Assembly: GCA_949710005.1 (NCBI GenBank)
Contig: OX453275.1
Location: 8,044,981-8,108,980, forward strand
Source of the DNA: Ricordea florida
Taxonomy: Eukaryota > Cnidaria > Anthozoa > Corallimorpharia > Ricordeidae
Direction of reading: 5' to 3'
DNA length: 64,000 nucleotides
In this document: positions 11,090 to 23,987 of the stretch, one piece after another
How positions within the stretch are numbered: the stretch's first letter is position 1
How the letters are laid out: each line of letters opens with the position of its first letter
Made by a program: the position numbers and the translations under genes
Notes under the pieces: generated by a model
Databases searched by the model: none
What the model was told of the DNA's origin: nothing
The model's input: the letters and a program-made list of their open reading frames with translations, nothing else

Positions 11090-11702
11090 TCACTCAGAAA
11101 AAGCCTCGCCTACGATGTCCGCCGCGTCCCAAAAGTAATCCCCTCCAATTTGCTGTGAATATATCTCGATGTCCCCATTTCTAAGTCGCGGAAAGGTTTT
11201 GTTGGGAAAAAGAATCTCCCTTGATTCTAGGCTGATCCCATCAAAGCAAATATCCGTAATTGACTCATACGAGCACAGACATGCGATAGCCAGAACTCCG
11301 AATTGCGAGTTGTACGAAATGTTTACACTTTCCCGGCTTTGCAAGGAGTCTTTTGCGCGGAAGATGGCATCCTCGGAGATATTCTCGCATCTTTCGATCT
11401 GCAGAACCCCGAGATGTTTTGCAGCCGTCGTAAGTAAAAAAAAAATTCTCTGATGAGATTGTTGTTCCACTCAAATTTAGGCTGCGAATACGAACAAACA
11501 TCTGCAGAGGTAGTTTCTGGTAAACGTTCTCTGTGTCGGCAATGTCTAGCGGTTCACGTGCCTTTGACATGATTAGCTTTCTACAGCTTCCTCTAAACAC
11601 CAATATCCACGACGAGTAGCACATGCCTGCGACAGCAACAACATTTTCGGGTTCCAGAAACTGAAAAACCAACTGCCAGAAGAAACTGTCCACAAAGTTC
11701 AT
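11090..11702 (-). pseudogene. F-box/LRR-like gene with one-base frame break
   Basis: The first frame (from ATG 11702) has an F-box-like start, FWQLVFQFLEPENVVAVAG followed by CYSSWILVFRGSCRKLI, then LRSLNLSGTTI, a leucine-rich-repeat pattern. At the run of ten A on the plus strand (11436-11445) the frame closes, and the better continuation is in the next frame (LLTTAAKHLGVLQIERCENISEDAI, written here as two LRR-like segments, ending GEAFSE at 11090). A run of nine would join the two into about 200 residues in one exon. F-box proteins recruit substrates to SCF ubiquitin ligases. The break may be a homopolymer sequencing error, not real decay. No intron is needed. Confidence 0.6.
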
Positions 11703-12175
11703 TGCTACAACCTTAAGTGATTTTTTCTATCCAAATAAAGATGTTCGCCAAGCGAATATGCACAACACGATAGAAACACAGCAGCAATCAGAAATGAGAG
11801 AAGGCAGAAATCTATTGTCATTCGACTTTTTTTGTCACGTTCTTATTTCTTTACCTCAAGCCTACTGCACTTCGCTTCCATTTCCAACCTTGACCGACAA
11901 TATATACAAATCTTTCTCTGGTGGTCTTTCCATCTTTGGTCTGGAACAAACATTGAATATTCCTCAGGAGTGCAGAGTCGCAGCTTCTTTGAATCGACCT
12001 CGCCATGCTTCCACTCGTCGTGGCGTGAACAACAACACGAAGCCGAAAACGGCATGGAGAAACACTCGAATATTGCACAGAAAAGAACTATATACAACTA
12101 TATACAACTATATACAACTGAGATGTGATATTTAGAGATATTTGTACGTTTTAGACTGAATAAAGGCGAAAAAAA

Positions 12176-12405
12176 ACCGTCAATCTGCGCTCATGAAATG
12201 GCTTTCACCCTTTGTGAAATATGACACTTCCGTGATCTGAACCTTCGTGGGCAGAAATCGTCGTGTTCCCCACATACGAATTTTGTACGAAATTGCAAGG
12301 CAATAGGTCGGGGCCTATTTTTTCTATTTTCGGCATTTCCGACGGCAAAATCGAGCTAAATCGGGGAAAAATCGCTTTTTTAAAGGTTTTCGCCAATCAG
12401 AATGC
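12176..12405. repeat. Probable dispersed repeat unit
   Basis: This segment has a minus-strand frame (12205-12396) with compact basic and proline-rich composition and no domain. It sits in otherwise non-coding DNA and looks like part of a repeated element, but no second copy is present in this window. A weak call. Confidence 0.25.
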
Positions 12406-13682
12406 TGCATTTTAATTAGTTAAGCCAATTATCTGTGGTTGGGTAAAAGGATTCCATGCATTCCGTTGCCGTTGCTGCTATCGTTCTCAGCCGGAGCGTT
12501 ACTTAAATTTTAGCTCATGAATATTTGTTTATTTGATTAGACTGTTGGGATGGGCAGGTCATAATCTTAAGATTTTTGCATGCTTAATTCCTTAGAAATG
12601 AAAAGCTAAAACAGAAAAATCAATACAAGGCACTGCTCTCCTATCAAATTAAGACTGTCATGTGAAATTCAACTGATTTGGACCATTCTCATTTTTCGTA
12701 CCAATCGTCATGTACTGTACAACAGTGTTGCTTTGGAGTCTTCAATTCTTATGTAAAAGTGAAAGGCAAAAATAAATACAATGCACCTTTGTCATCCTGC
12801 TCTAAAGCCCTATCTTCAGCAGAAAATAAACCTTTAGGTCTTGCACCCTGGGTAATGTAAGTTTGGTGTTGGGCTGAAAATGGGAAACAATAAATATTAT
12901 TGTAACATAACTTTAGAATTACACAAACTTTTAATACTGAGAAAAAAGTTTTAAGGAAAAAATCCAATTTTCTCAGACCCTTAAAAACGTCTGATTTTTG
13001 CACAGAATGCCAGTACCGGTAGATCTATAGGAAAACACTCATTAAGATCTCTTATAATTAAAAGTGATTTTCAAACTACAGCAGAATTACATGTAAGCTG
13101 ATTGGATCAAGAGCTAACAGACTGACTCAGGTGTTAAAAAATTGCAGCTACTGTAGATCCTCTATAAAGCCACCTGGATGGTTTATTTATTTTACTTAAG
13201 ATACCTTTAGGGGATGGCCAATTAGATGTGGCAGCTTAATAGATGGGTGCAGCTTAATAGAAGGGGGATGGCTTATCAATTTAGCTAAATGCAGCAGGAT
13301 ACATGTGGTGTACTGTCTTTAAACAGTTTTACTCTTGTAGATTTCAGAGTTTATTCACCCTCATTTGTGCTAAAGGCATCCTGAAACTCCAAAAATACAA
13401 TTTATAATAAAAACCTAAAGTGGAGCCAGCTAGCCAGCTAGCCAGCTACTCACAGTCCTGGAATTCTTGACTTCGACATGTCAATCACTCTCCAAATCAA
13501 CAGTGCAATATAATATCACAAGCTGAACTGCAGAGACATCAATAAATCATTGCACTTCATCCCATCACTGAATTGTGCATGATATTTTGTTCTTCAAGGA
13601 AGGGGGTGGCTTAATTGAAAGGGGTAGCTTAATAAATTTCTTCTTTTAGAGAAGGGTTACTTATTGGAAAGGGGAGCTTATT
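12406..13682. other. Intergenic, no gene recognised
   Basis: AT-rich DNA with repeated short phrases around 13208-13275 and 13600-13690 (GGTGGCTTAAT, GGGGATGGC, GGGGAGCTTA), probably a degenerate repeat, and a small AGCCAGCT triplet repeat at 13426-13448. A GCCGTTGCTGCTATCG...GGAGCGTTACTTAAA stretch at 12467-12509 resembles part of 8720-8790 on the other strand. Confidence 0.4.
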
Positions 13683-15192
13683 TCAAGAGGGAGGGAGGGC
13701 GTAACAGTTTACAGTGGTTTCACCTGTAAATTTACTATCTTTTAATGGTTGTCTCCTCTCCACCTCACTTTCATCTTTGTTTGGTGCATTTTGATCTTCT
13801 CCTACAAAAGTCCCTTTAGCCTCTGCATCATTGACAACACCATCATGAACAACATCTTCACATAATTTGTATTGTTCCTCTTCTAATATTTGCTTATCAA
13901 CTTGATTTTCAGGAACCAAAGTAGGTAACAGCCATCCTTCATTTTTTCCATTGACAGTATTAAGCTTGGCTGGTAGTAATAGAACATTTTGAAATTATTT
14001 TACATTAGCAAAATTGAATAGGAAATTTCCTTGAAGGATACAGCAAAACCATGCAGTTAAAGAAGGCAAAATCCCTTAAGGTTAAGAAGGGGGGAAGTGG
14101 ATTGCCCTGTTTTTAAATGCTAGGGAGGTTCAAATGATTTTTTTTTTTTGTTTAGGGGAAGACACTATCTCTTATTAGTATCACCCAACTAGTGGACTAA
14201 TGCAAATGCCGCAATCTGATTGGCTACGCTACTAGAGGTCTATTAGTAATAGTCCTCGAGTAGCGAAATTCGTGGCGCTTTCTTTTGTTTTATTCCCAAA
14301 TAAATCTTTCTTCAACTTGCATTTGCTAACTTTATTATTGCTTTTTCTGTCCAACTAGTTGGGTGATACTAAAACAATTAGACCCTTCGCCCTCAAGGGC
14401 TACGGGTCTAATTGTTAATTATCCCATCTTCACCATCCAACCCCTGTGGAAAAGCTTTCTGGTCCTATAATTTGACAATGTTCACTTGATTTTTTTAGGG
14501 AAGGGAGAGGAAGGGTCATTTCAGGAAAAAAACCCTACCAAGTGAAAAAAGAAAAAAACAAAATCTGCAAATAAGAATACAAGCATTATATTCTGCGTTG
14601 TACATGGAGCTATGTCTGAGGCAACAAATATTCTGCAATTGTATGTGATAAAAGATGGAACAATGAATTAAGTGTTAAGTGCAAGAAAATAAGTATGTGT
14701 AATCAAATGGTGACGAGTGAAATTAGGGAATAATTTCACTCGTGTTTTGTCTAACTGTAAAATAACATTGGAAAATAATTATTGTCCAGAGCAAATCACA
14801 ACACACCCCTCCCCCCAAAAAAATCAAATGGTTGGCCGGATGTGGTAAACATGTCTCGGAAAACTGATCAACAAACCTGGTTTTTGTCCATTTTGAGAAA
14901 GTGTAGCAAAGTATTCCTCCTTTTCCTCCAATGCTTCGACCAGATCATTACGTCCAATTTTATCGAAAGCGTCCTTCAATACATCAAACTTTGTAGGAGA
15001 CAGAAGACATCTTCGTTCCAACTCATGGAAGTAATGGAACGCTTCCTTGGTACGTTCACTGTTAGCTGGCGGAATAACATTTTTAAAAATAAACTTGAGT
15101 TCGTCAACATCGTTTGATGTGAGCTCCTTTGCTACTTTGAGCAAGTAGCAGTTAAATTCATATGAGATATTTGAAAACGGTTTCAAGCTCAT
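13683..15192 (-). CDS. Death-effector-domain protein
   Basis: Exon 1 is 15192-14877 and exon 2 is 13969-13683, joined by a GT-AG intron (donor GTTTGT). The product is about 200 residues. Residues 1-95 fit a single DED: a leading helix with YLLKVAKELTSNDVDELKF, then FHELERRCLLSPTKFDVLK and a final IGRNDLVEAL that matches the RxDL motif of DED folds. The remainder is acidic and low in complexity, without a caspase or death domain. DED proteins such as FADD, caspase-8 and c-FLIP assemble death-inducing complexes; which partner this one meets cannot be told. An alternative donor (ACAG|GTGAAA at about 13717) could lead to more exons; without it a stop follows eleven codons later. It is divergent from CHTF18 across a short shared promoter. 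Confidence 0.7.
14177..14370. mobile_element. MITE with 17-bp inverted ends
   Basis: AGTATCACCCAACTAGT at 14177-14193 is exactly complementary to 14354-14370. A second hairpin (AATTAGACCC...GGGTCTAATT, 14377-14416) follows directly. It lies in the single intron of the DED gene. Confidence 0.7.
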
Positions 15193-15558
15193 CGTAGTCT
15201 CGTTTGCGGATCTATCTTCGATCAACCTTCTTTCACGACGGCAAGGATCATAAGGACAGGCCAGGTGGGGAATATTGCTCCAACCGTTGCATGGATACAG
15301 TCACCGTGTTTCGATAGTTAATTAACTATACGCAAAATGAAACTTTCTTTTTCCTGTGTTAAAGCGAACAAGGGTGTCACATGACCAAACCGGAAGTGAT
15401 TTAATTTGATATCAACGCGATCACGTGACGGCTATTTTGGCGGGAGAATTTGCATCAATATGGTGAACGCTAGAAAAATTATCTTTTAACTTTATGAGTG
15501 TTGCTCGCACCTTCCGATCTCTTTAAATATCTTTAAAGAGAGCGAAAATTCATCAAAA
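15193..15558. promoter_or_regulatory. Bidirectional promoter, DED gene and CHTF18
   Basis: The 366 bp between two divergent start codons must hold both promoters. Motifs visible are TTTTGGCGGGA at 15435-15445 (E2F consensus), ACCGGAAGTG at 15389-15398 (ETS consensus) and TCACGTGA at 15421-15428 (E-box/CACGTG). No TATA box is obvious. E2F sites are typical of S-phase genes, which suits CHTF18. Motif matches are direct; regulation is inferred. Confidence 0.55.
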
Positions 15559-18500
15559 ATGGACGATTGGGATATTCCTGAAGAACAAGACTATGAATCT
15601 CGATACGCTGATGAGCTGGAAATGCTAAATGATTTGGAGAAAGAGGGTATGGATTTCAACTGCTGAAAATTAAAATAATTTTATTTACACAAGCTTATAC
15701 ATCAGGAACTAAATGCGATAGATAAATGCAAGTATGTCTTACAGGTCCACCATCAAGAAAGAGCTTAAAGTTTTATGACAACGAGAGAGTGGATGGACAA
15801 ACCTCGGTAAACAGGGTTGTTAATACCGATGAAAGCAATGAATATTTAGCAAAATCAAAGAAAAGAGATTGTGATGAAATGTTCGCTACCTCAAGGGATG
15901 ATTGTGCAGAGGGCATGATTGAAATTGACCACTTCAGTTCCGATGATTCAGGTAATATACGTATGGAGTATGTTTGTAAAATGAAAGCCTACATGTACAC
16001 TGTACCTGTAATGCAGGGATAATTTGAAGCCTAGAGTGTTTCCCATTGTTTCCATTCGCTCCGACGAAGGGCTAACGCTCGAAACACCTCCCTTTTACCT
16101 TACGGTGGTAAAACTGACATTATCAATTCGTTTGGTTAACCCAATTTCTTGTGTTTTCCATTAACCCAGGCCTGGTGGGATCGTAGACATGAATGTCCCA
16201 GTGAAAAGAAAATAACCACTTTTGCATGGCCTTATTGTTTGGCTCTTGATATTTCCTATGCATTTGTCACTCCTAGGCACTCAAATGAACCAAAGGACAT
16301 ATAATTCTAAATCAGGCCTTCCTTTGATTTGCATTTGTTAACTTTTTTAGATTCAAATTATTCTTTTGTGCCGTTATGCAAAGGCTAGTCTTTAATTTAC
16401 AGCCAATCGGAAGATTGTTGGTAAGATTTCCGCACAGGTCCCTTCTTCATTATGCATTCTGTAACTATCTATTTCGTTCTTCGAACACAAGAAATATTTG
16501 CACGTGTATTGCACCAGACAAGACAGCTTCAGCATGCCTAATGAAGTAGGGAACTGTGCGAAAATCTTACCTGGTTGTTTAACAGAATGTTAATAATCAT
16601 TGTTATCAATGTTGAGTCATTTCCTAGAACAATGCAATTCAGTTTGAAGAACTGGGTGACTGGTACATCCACCCTCCAGTATGTTACTTTCCCAAGAATA
16701 TTTCTGGAAGAATGAAATACATTTACATAGATACATTTTGATGGAGGAAGGATTTGAGGATCGTGAAAGCAATTGTTTTCCTCCATTACATTGGCCTTAG
16801 CTCAGTTCATAGATTTTGTGCAGTAAATTTGCAGCCAGGGATGTTGTCAACTCTCTTCCATAATGCATTTGTATATGTGATCACTTTTATCAATAAAATA
16901 TCAAGCCACAGTCTACATATATGCAGAATTATGTTACTGTATTATGTTACAATCAAACTCAAATATTATTTTCCATAGCTCCAAATAAAAAAAAGGCTCG
17001 TCTTAGTCCTTTGAGCAATGGAGAAATCCACAGTCCTCCAACTTCCATTCTTGGAACTACTGCTAGAAACTCCCATGAGACAGCTTCACATTCTCCGAGT
17101 CCAGCTAATATCAATGAAACACGGAACAGTTCACTCTTGTCAGACAGGAAAAGAGTTTTTTGTCGTCCACCCTTGAGCTGCAAATCGGTTTCTGTGACAA
17201 GAATGGATGGGCAAAGACTTTACCTGTCAATCAAGGATGATGTTGAAGAAAAGGTGTTTTTGATCTTTTATAATATGGTCTTAAGTTAATTGTGCCGTCA
17301 CAATGAGATTATGCCTTATGCAATGCAGGCTGAAGCTTATAAGTGATTATAAGATGTATTGTAGGTCAAAGTTAAAACTACTTATGGAACATGTACATGT
17401 ACAATATTACCATATTATTACACAAGCAAGACTGCCAATAACAAAAATCAGCCAATCAGATTCCTTGATTTGCAGTCCCACAAAGGGGGCCAATATTTTA
17501 CCAGTATGGGACTGGGTAATGTCCTAAAAGATCCTTTGTAATTCAAAGTCAGTTTCCTCTCTCAAATTAAGCTGGAGGACAGTGTGAACGTTTTTGTCAA
17601 CAATCCATGCAAAATCTTGAAATGGATCGCTAGAAAGATAAGATCCCCTTCAATACCCTTTTTTGATCTTAGAATACAATTTTTTTTCAGTACACAAAAT
17701 CTAAATGCAGTTTCCAGTCGTATAATAAATCTCTTATTAACCAAGCTTGCTCGGGACCGTACCGGGATAATATCAGATCTTGGTCTTTTATGTAGACTTT
17801 GGGCTGATACTCACCTTGAACGGCCCTTGCACTTTGTTAATGAGACATTTAAATTCATTTCAAACAGTACTAATAGGAACCCAAAATCTCATCCTCTGTT
17901 AGGTAAAGGGATAATGGTTGGGTTAAGGGTTGTACAGGTGCACATCTTCCTGGAAACAAAATAATGAAATAAAAACAAAAAGTGCTATGTTTGTTAAGAA
18001 ATAATAGTTATAATAATGGAAATAATCGAATAGTAATAATATTACATGACAACTATTATTGTAAAAACTATTCTAATAATATATTATTTATAAATGTTTT
18101 CAATTCAGAGATCGAGAAAGTCAGTGATCAGAAAGGGAACAGGCTATTCTGTTCATCTGCTGTCAACTCCATTTTCTGTTTTGCGTGAACATGTAGAGGA
18201 AGAGGTATTGTGTTTTTACATGTTTAATTCTTCAACACTTCTGTTTGTCTGTCCTGACCAAAAGTTCCCAAAATGTTCAAAGTGTACAGTAACTATGGTA
18301 TGGCTTGATTGTTACTATGCAAATGCTGTATAAATATGAACATGTTCATAATTTTAACATACAGAATTGAATTACATGACTGCTAAATTTTTCATGTAAA
18401 TGTAGAGGCGAAGAAGAACAATAGCAGAGTCGGAAAGAGTAACAGCATCTTTACAGAGGTAAAAAAGGTGTCTGTTTTTCCTTCAGTTTAATAGTCTTAG

Positions 18501-21500
18501 TACAGTTATTTGACTACTGTTACTGTCATTTCTGTAGTCATGGCCATTTACTGTATTCTAGACAGTTAATCGTTCCCGACACTCGGTCAGTGCTTTGGTC
18601 TGTCTGTTTGTCAGTCCATTACTCAGTCAGTACTGTCAATCTGTCTTCCTTAAGATTCAGTCAATCTGTCAGTCTATCATTCTCTTATTCGGTCTATCTG
18701 TTATTCAATAAACCCATCATGTCTTCTGACAGTCAGTCATAATTTAGTAAGTCAGTCATTTAGGTAGGCTGTCTGTCTCTCAGTCAGTCAGTAAGCTAGT
18801 TATCTAAGTAGGCTGTCTGTCTATCTGTCTGTCAGGAAGCTACTGTAGGCATTTAGGTAGGCTGTCTGTCTCTCAGTCAGTCAGTTAGTTATTTAAGTAG
18901 GCTGTCTGTCTATCTGTCTGTCAGTAAGCTACTGTAGTCACTTAGGTAGGCTGTCTGTCTCTCAGTCAGTCAATCCGTAAGCTAGTTATTTAGGTAGGCT
19001 GTCTGTCTCTCAGTCAGTCAGTCAGTCAGTAAGCTAGTCATTTAAGTAAGCTGTCTGTCTGTCTGTATGTCAGTAAGCTACTGTAATCATTTAGGTAGGC
19101 TGTCTGTCTCTCAGTCAGTCAGTCAGTCAGTTAGTCAGTAAGCTAGTTATTTAGGTAGGCTGTCAGTCATTCAGTAAGCTAGCGATTTAGGTTAAGCTGT
19201 ATGTCAGTCAGTCAGTTAACAAGCTAGTCATTTAAGTAGGCTGCTGGTCAGTCAGTCAGTAAGCTAGTCATTTAGGTTAAGCTGTCAGTCAGTCAGTCAG
19301 TCAGTAAGCTAGTCATTTAGGTTAAGCTGTCTGTCAGTTAAAGTCAGTAAGCTAGTCATTTAGGTTAAGCTGTCTGTCAGTCAGTCAGTCAGTCAGTCAG
19401 TCAGTAAGCTAGTCATTTAGGTAGGCTCTCAGTCAGTCAGTCAGTCTGTCTCTCATTCAAATAATCAGTCCACCATGCCTTCAAACATTTAATCCATCTA
19501 TGAACTAATAATCTGTGACATGTATAACACCCCGAAAAACTCTCGAACCAGTTTCTGACTTTGAATTTTAGACTGCTGAACCATGAACCAGATGCAGAGG
19601 ATATTAAAGCTCAAGAACCTGACATCAGCAAAGAGAAGCCAGTAGTACCACAGCATTCTTTATGGGTTGAAAAATATTCTCCAAGACTATTTACAGAGCT
19701 ACTGAGCGATGATGTAAGGACAAGCCACAATGGTGGCTAGATTTATAACTTTTTTGTTTTTTTTTATTCAATCAGACATTGCTGTCACCAAATACTCAAA
19801 TACAAACATTATCATTATTTTAGTGTTCAGATAATGTAAGGTGGAAGAGCTGTTTTACTTTATGAGTTGGTGCCAACATTGGATCATGTATCTCATTGGG
19901 TGCCAAGATCAACATATTGACCAATATGTCAGTCAACAGGCAGGTTGTTACTTGATTGACAATCAACTTATAGTCAACTGACATGTTGATTCACTGTCGA
20001 CCACGAGTCGAGTACTTTCTAGCCGATATACATGTATGGGTCGACGTCAGCTAGTAACAAATGACATATCAAACAATACATCAGTCAATAAAAATTGATT
20101 GATACACTCTATAAGATACAATCATAGCCCAATATTTACTAGTTTTGTTAAGCATAGCACATCTTTATCATACATTGATCAACGAAAATTTGCTACCCTC
20201 ATATAGTTATTTCCACCATTAGGGGCTGGCAGTAGGGGAGGGGGATGGTTGGGTGAGTAATACTGCTTTGGTATTGTGGTTATAATGGTAAACATAGGTA
20301 CCTGCATGTGCCTTCTTTATTTTGTAGGCCATCAACAGAACACTTTTGAAATGGCTGAAGCTCTGGGACCAGATTGTGTTCAACAAAGGAAAGGGAAAAA
20401 AAGAAAAAAAACTCAAGAGGAAACCTGGTAGTGAGCAAAACACAAAACAGAGACAAACACACAACAGAAAACAAGGAACAACAGATGAGGCTGATTGGAA
20501 TGTGAGTACTTATGTTAACAAGTGTATTGCCCTTTTTGGGCTAAAAATCGTCAGTGCATCTGAGGCTGGTTGTTCAAAGACCAATTAGTGCTACGCCAGG
20601 GTTAAATTTTAACCTACGTTTCTTTTCCTCTTGTTAAAAATCATTTTCTTCGATAACTTTCTCTTTTTTCGAAAAGACAGACAGACTGTGTTTTATTAAT
20701 AGACACTTTGCAGACCTAACTGAATTGCGTGACTTTACAATACTAATAAAAATAATGTTAAAAGCCTCTGTAAAATCTAGCGTGACAATTTATTAACTCA
20801 TAAACTTGCAAGATAAAAAGCAATTTTAACTGTACATTTCCTTCGAATTGCAAATTGTTGTAAACTCGATGTATTGTTACCTCAGGAAACTCTGGGTTCT
20901 GTTCTAATGCTACTCTCTCAGAACAATTAGAAATGGATTTCGTAATCTTGTAGAGGACCAAGAAGTGCATCATTTATGGCATTAGCGAAATCTGTTGTAG
21001 CCATATCACTGTACTCGGGTACTTAGTGATATCTCTTGTAGCCATATCACTATACTTGGGTACTTAGTGATATCTCTTGTAGCCATATCACTATACTCGG
21101 GTACTTAGTGATATCTGTTGTAGCCATATCACTATACTTGGGAACATTCAGAGATGATAGTAAACTTGAATTGTGTTTCTTGGACCCACTGAGTTTGCGC
21201 ACTTCGTTCCACCATTGACGTGGGTTTACACCTTTTAGGTCTTTAACTTTCGAAGCATAATACTTTGCTCTACAGAGCATCCTTTCCCTGTTATCCGCAT
21301 TACGATATAATTTGTATGCCAACCCACACTTATCGGCATGAAAGGCATGTTGGCGCATGCGTATCAGTTCGTTCAGTTTTGCCGACATCCACGGGGCGTC
21401 TTTAGGGTAAATATTGATCGTTCTCTCTGGCATGATATTACTGAGGCCGTTTATGACAAAGGCATCTTATCTTCGCAGGTAGTTTGACCTGTTACACAAG

Positions 21501-23877
21501 ACCAGTCTATACTAGCAAAATACCGACCTAGAGAGACCTTATTACTCTCCCTTAAGTCCCTGATGGTAATAGATTTCCTGGTTTGCTGGTTAGGAACTCT
21601 TTTGTTTTGGGTTTCACGGTGACAGTTGCATGATCAAAGAGACCAAAAGACTCGAAAATACAGGCGATTGGGATGTTCTGCCGGAGAAGTAATTTTTGCA
21701 CTTCGCACAACTTTGGTACCAAGGACATAGTGTTCGCTAGCATCAAGCTGAGTACAAAGTGAGAGCTAGTTTTGTTATTGGGTTTCCTTTGTTCGCAGCA
21801 ATCTCCTTTCTGAAATGGTCTTGTACAGTGATGCTGAGCGATTTCACTAAGACCAGGACAGGAAACTCCAAAATATAATCCAGAGTAAAACACCAGCAAA
21901 AGAAAGAGGCGCATCACGGTCTCTAAACCATTATCTGCATCTCTTTTGTAAATAGGACTGTAATTCAGAGGAAAAGCGGTGAAAAACACGTCGAAAATTA
22001 CATTGTGTTCAAAAAGAATTATAATGAATTTGTTTTTCAACCTCTCATATCTGCATTTAAATTTCGCACTAACCCTGGGTTACCTTAAACCTGCTTCGCA
22101 CAACCCAGCCCTGAAAAATTTGAATGGATTCTCTTAGGATTTAGAAACTACTTGGTTATGAACTGTTTAACTAAAGCAGACTGTAGTTCTTGGGGAGGCT
22201 GTGGCATCATGCCGTATTGTGGTGTAAGGGGTTCCACTGTCAACCCTGAGCAAAAGCATCTGCAATTGAGATGGAAAACCCATACAACCTGAACCCTGTG
22301 ATCTAGGGTGTGGCCCTTCTAAAGGTGTGACACTGTGCTCAGGAAAGTAGTATAGGGGGGAAATCAAACTCTTGGACAATAAAACATGAGGTCTGCTGCT
22401 CACTACTTTCAAGGGAAACATTTGCACGGATCCTGTGCTTCAGTATCTTCAGTTTTAAAAAGCGTGATTGGTCCTTCACAAGCTTTCAGCACTTAGAACA
22501 AATCATCTATGTGTTCAACATCAAAACAAATTAGTTCCACATCAAAACAGATTAGTGGTAGGGTTGTAGAATGAGGTCAATTTTTCATTCATTTTTTTTT
22601 GGTAGCAATAGGCCCGTTTTATCCCTTCTACCACTGTCGCCTCAATGCGCATATTATGTGTGGCTTTAACATACCCTTACTACATTTTTACATCAGCAAC
22701 AGGCCTTTTCAGAACTAGCTGTTTCCGCACGATCAAACGCGAGAAACAACTCTTGAGAAATACTACTGATACTACCAACTACCAATTAAGAACTACTGAG
22801 ATTCGGGTGGGAACCGTGAACAAAAATTACAGAACTTAAAATGGAACTGAGGCACTTGCATGTTCGAAATGAGCAGTAGGTTTTGCTGTCCTTGAATTCT
22901 TAAAGTTTGCAGAGGCAAAACGTATGAGCAATATTTTCAACGGTATAAGTTGTTTTTCCCCTGATTTACGTTTTCTTCTTTCCAGGACCTTGATGCAACT
23001 GGTAGACCTGTTCGTAAGGTTTGTTCAATTATGTTAGGGACTGAAGTCGGTGTGACCCATCATGTTTGATGGATAAAACATGCCCCAGAAAGACACAGAC
23101 TTGATTTGACAATGTGCTCACAGTAAACATATTTTCAACCATTCACATTTAGGGAGCCTAAAATTGAGATCTGTGTATTTTGTTGTTGTTGTTGTTTTAC
23201 CTTTTTTTAAGGCTAATAGAGCGTTTTCACTCACGTGGCCAGCAGCTATGCAAATTTTTTGGAACAAAAGAAAGTTTTTACATAAGAAAAGAGTTCAACT
23301 CCCAGAGGATTAGTTTGGAACACCAACATGGCCGCCGTTTCATTGTTTTGGAACACCAATATGGCTGCTGTGACGTCATGTGAAAACGCTCTATAGTGAT
23401 GGAGAAATTAAAGGTAGAATTCATTTGTTTGGTTCCCTATTAGGTGGCTCTGCTTTGTGGTCCACCAGGCCTCGGCAAAACTACTTTAGCACATGTCATT
23501 GCTAAACACGCTGGATACAACGTTGTAGAGATGAATGCAAGGCATGTATCAGCTCTAGTATTGTTTCTGTCTTTAAATCACTTTTGTTATTTGACAGGCC
23601 TTAGCCACTGGCAAGGTCTGCAGGACGGAGAGGAGTCCAAATTGCTCAACAAGTAATGGGAATAGGACTGAGAGGAGTCCAGTTCGGTCTTTAATCGTGC
23701 GAGTGATAACAAAATCGGACGACCGCGCAGGAGCTCAATTTGTTTATGACGAGTCTGATTACAGACCGAATTGGACGACACGAAGTCGTATTACCAATTA
23801 ATCATAAAAATTGCAATTTACAAGGAAATAAGAAGAGCCAAATGTAAGTTATGAAAGAAAATATTATTGTTCAAGAG

Positions 23878-23917
<40 letters not shown>

Positions 23918-23954
23918 CCGGACACTGTTTCTATGGTGATTAGAACCAAGGTTG

Positions 23955-23987
<33 letters not shown>

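Noticed and set aside
18555..19460. CRISPR-like array
   Set aside because: Repeats are CAGT tetramers with no unique spacers, inside an intron of a eukaryotic gene.
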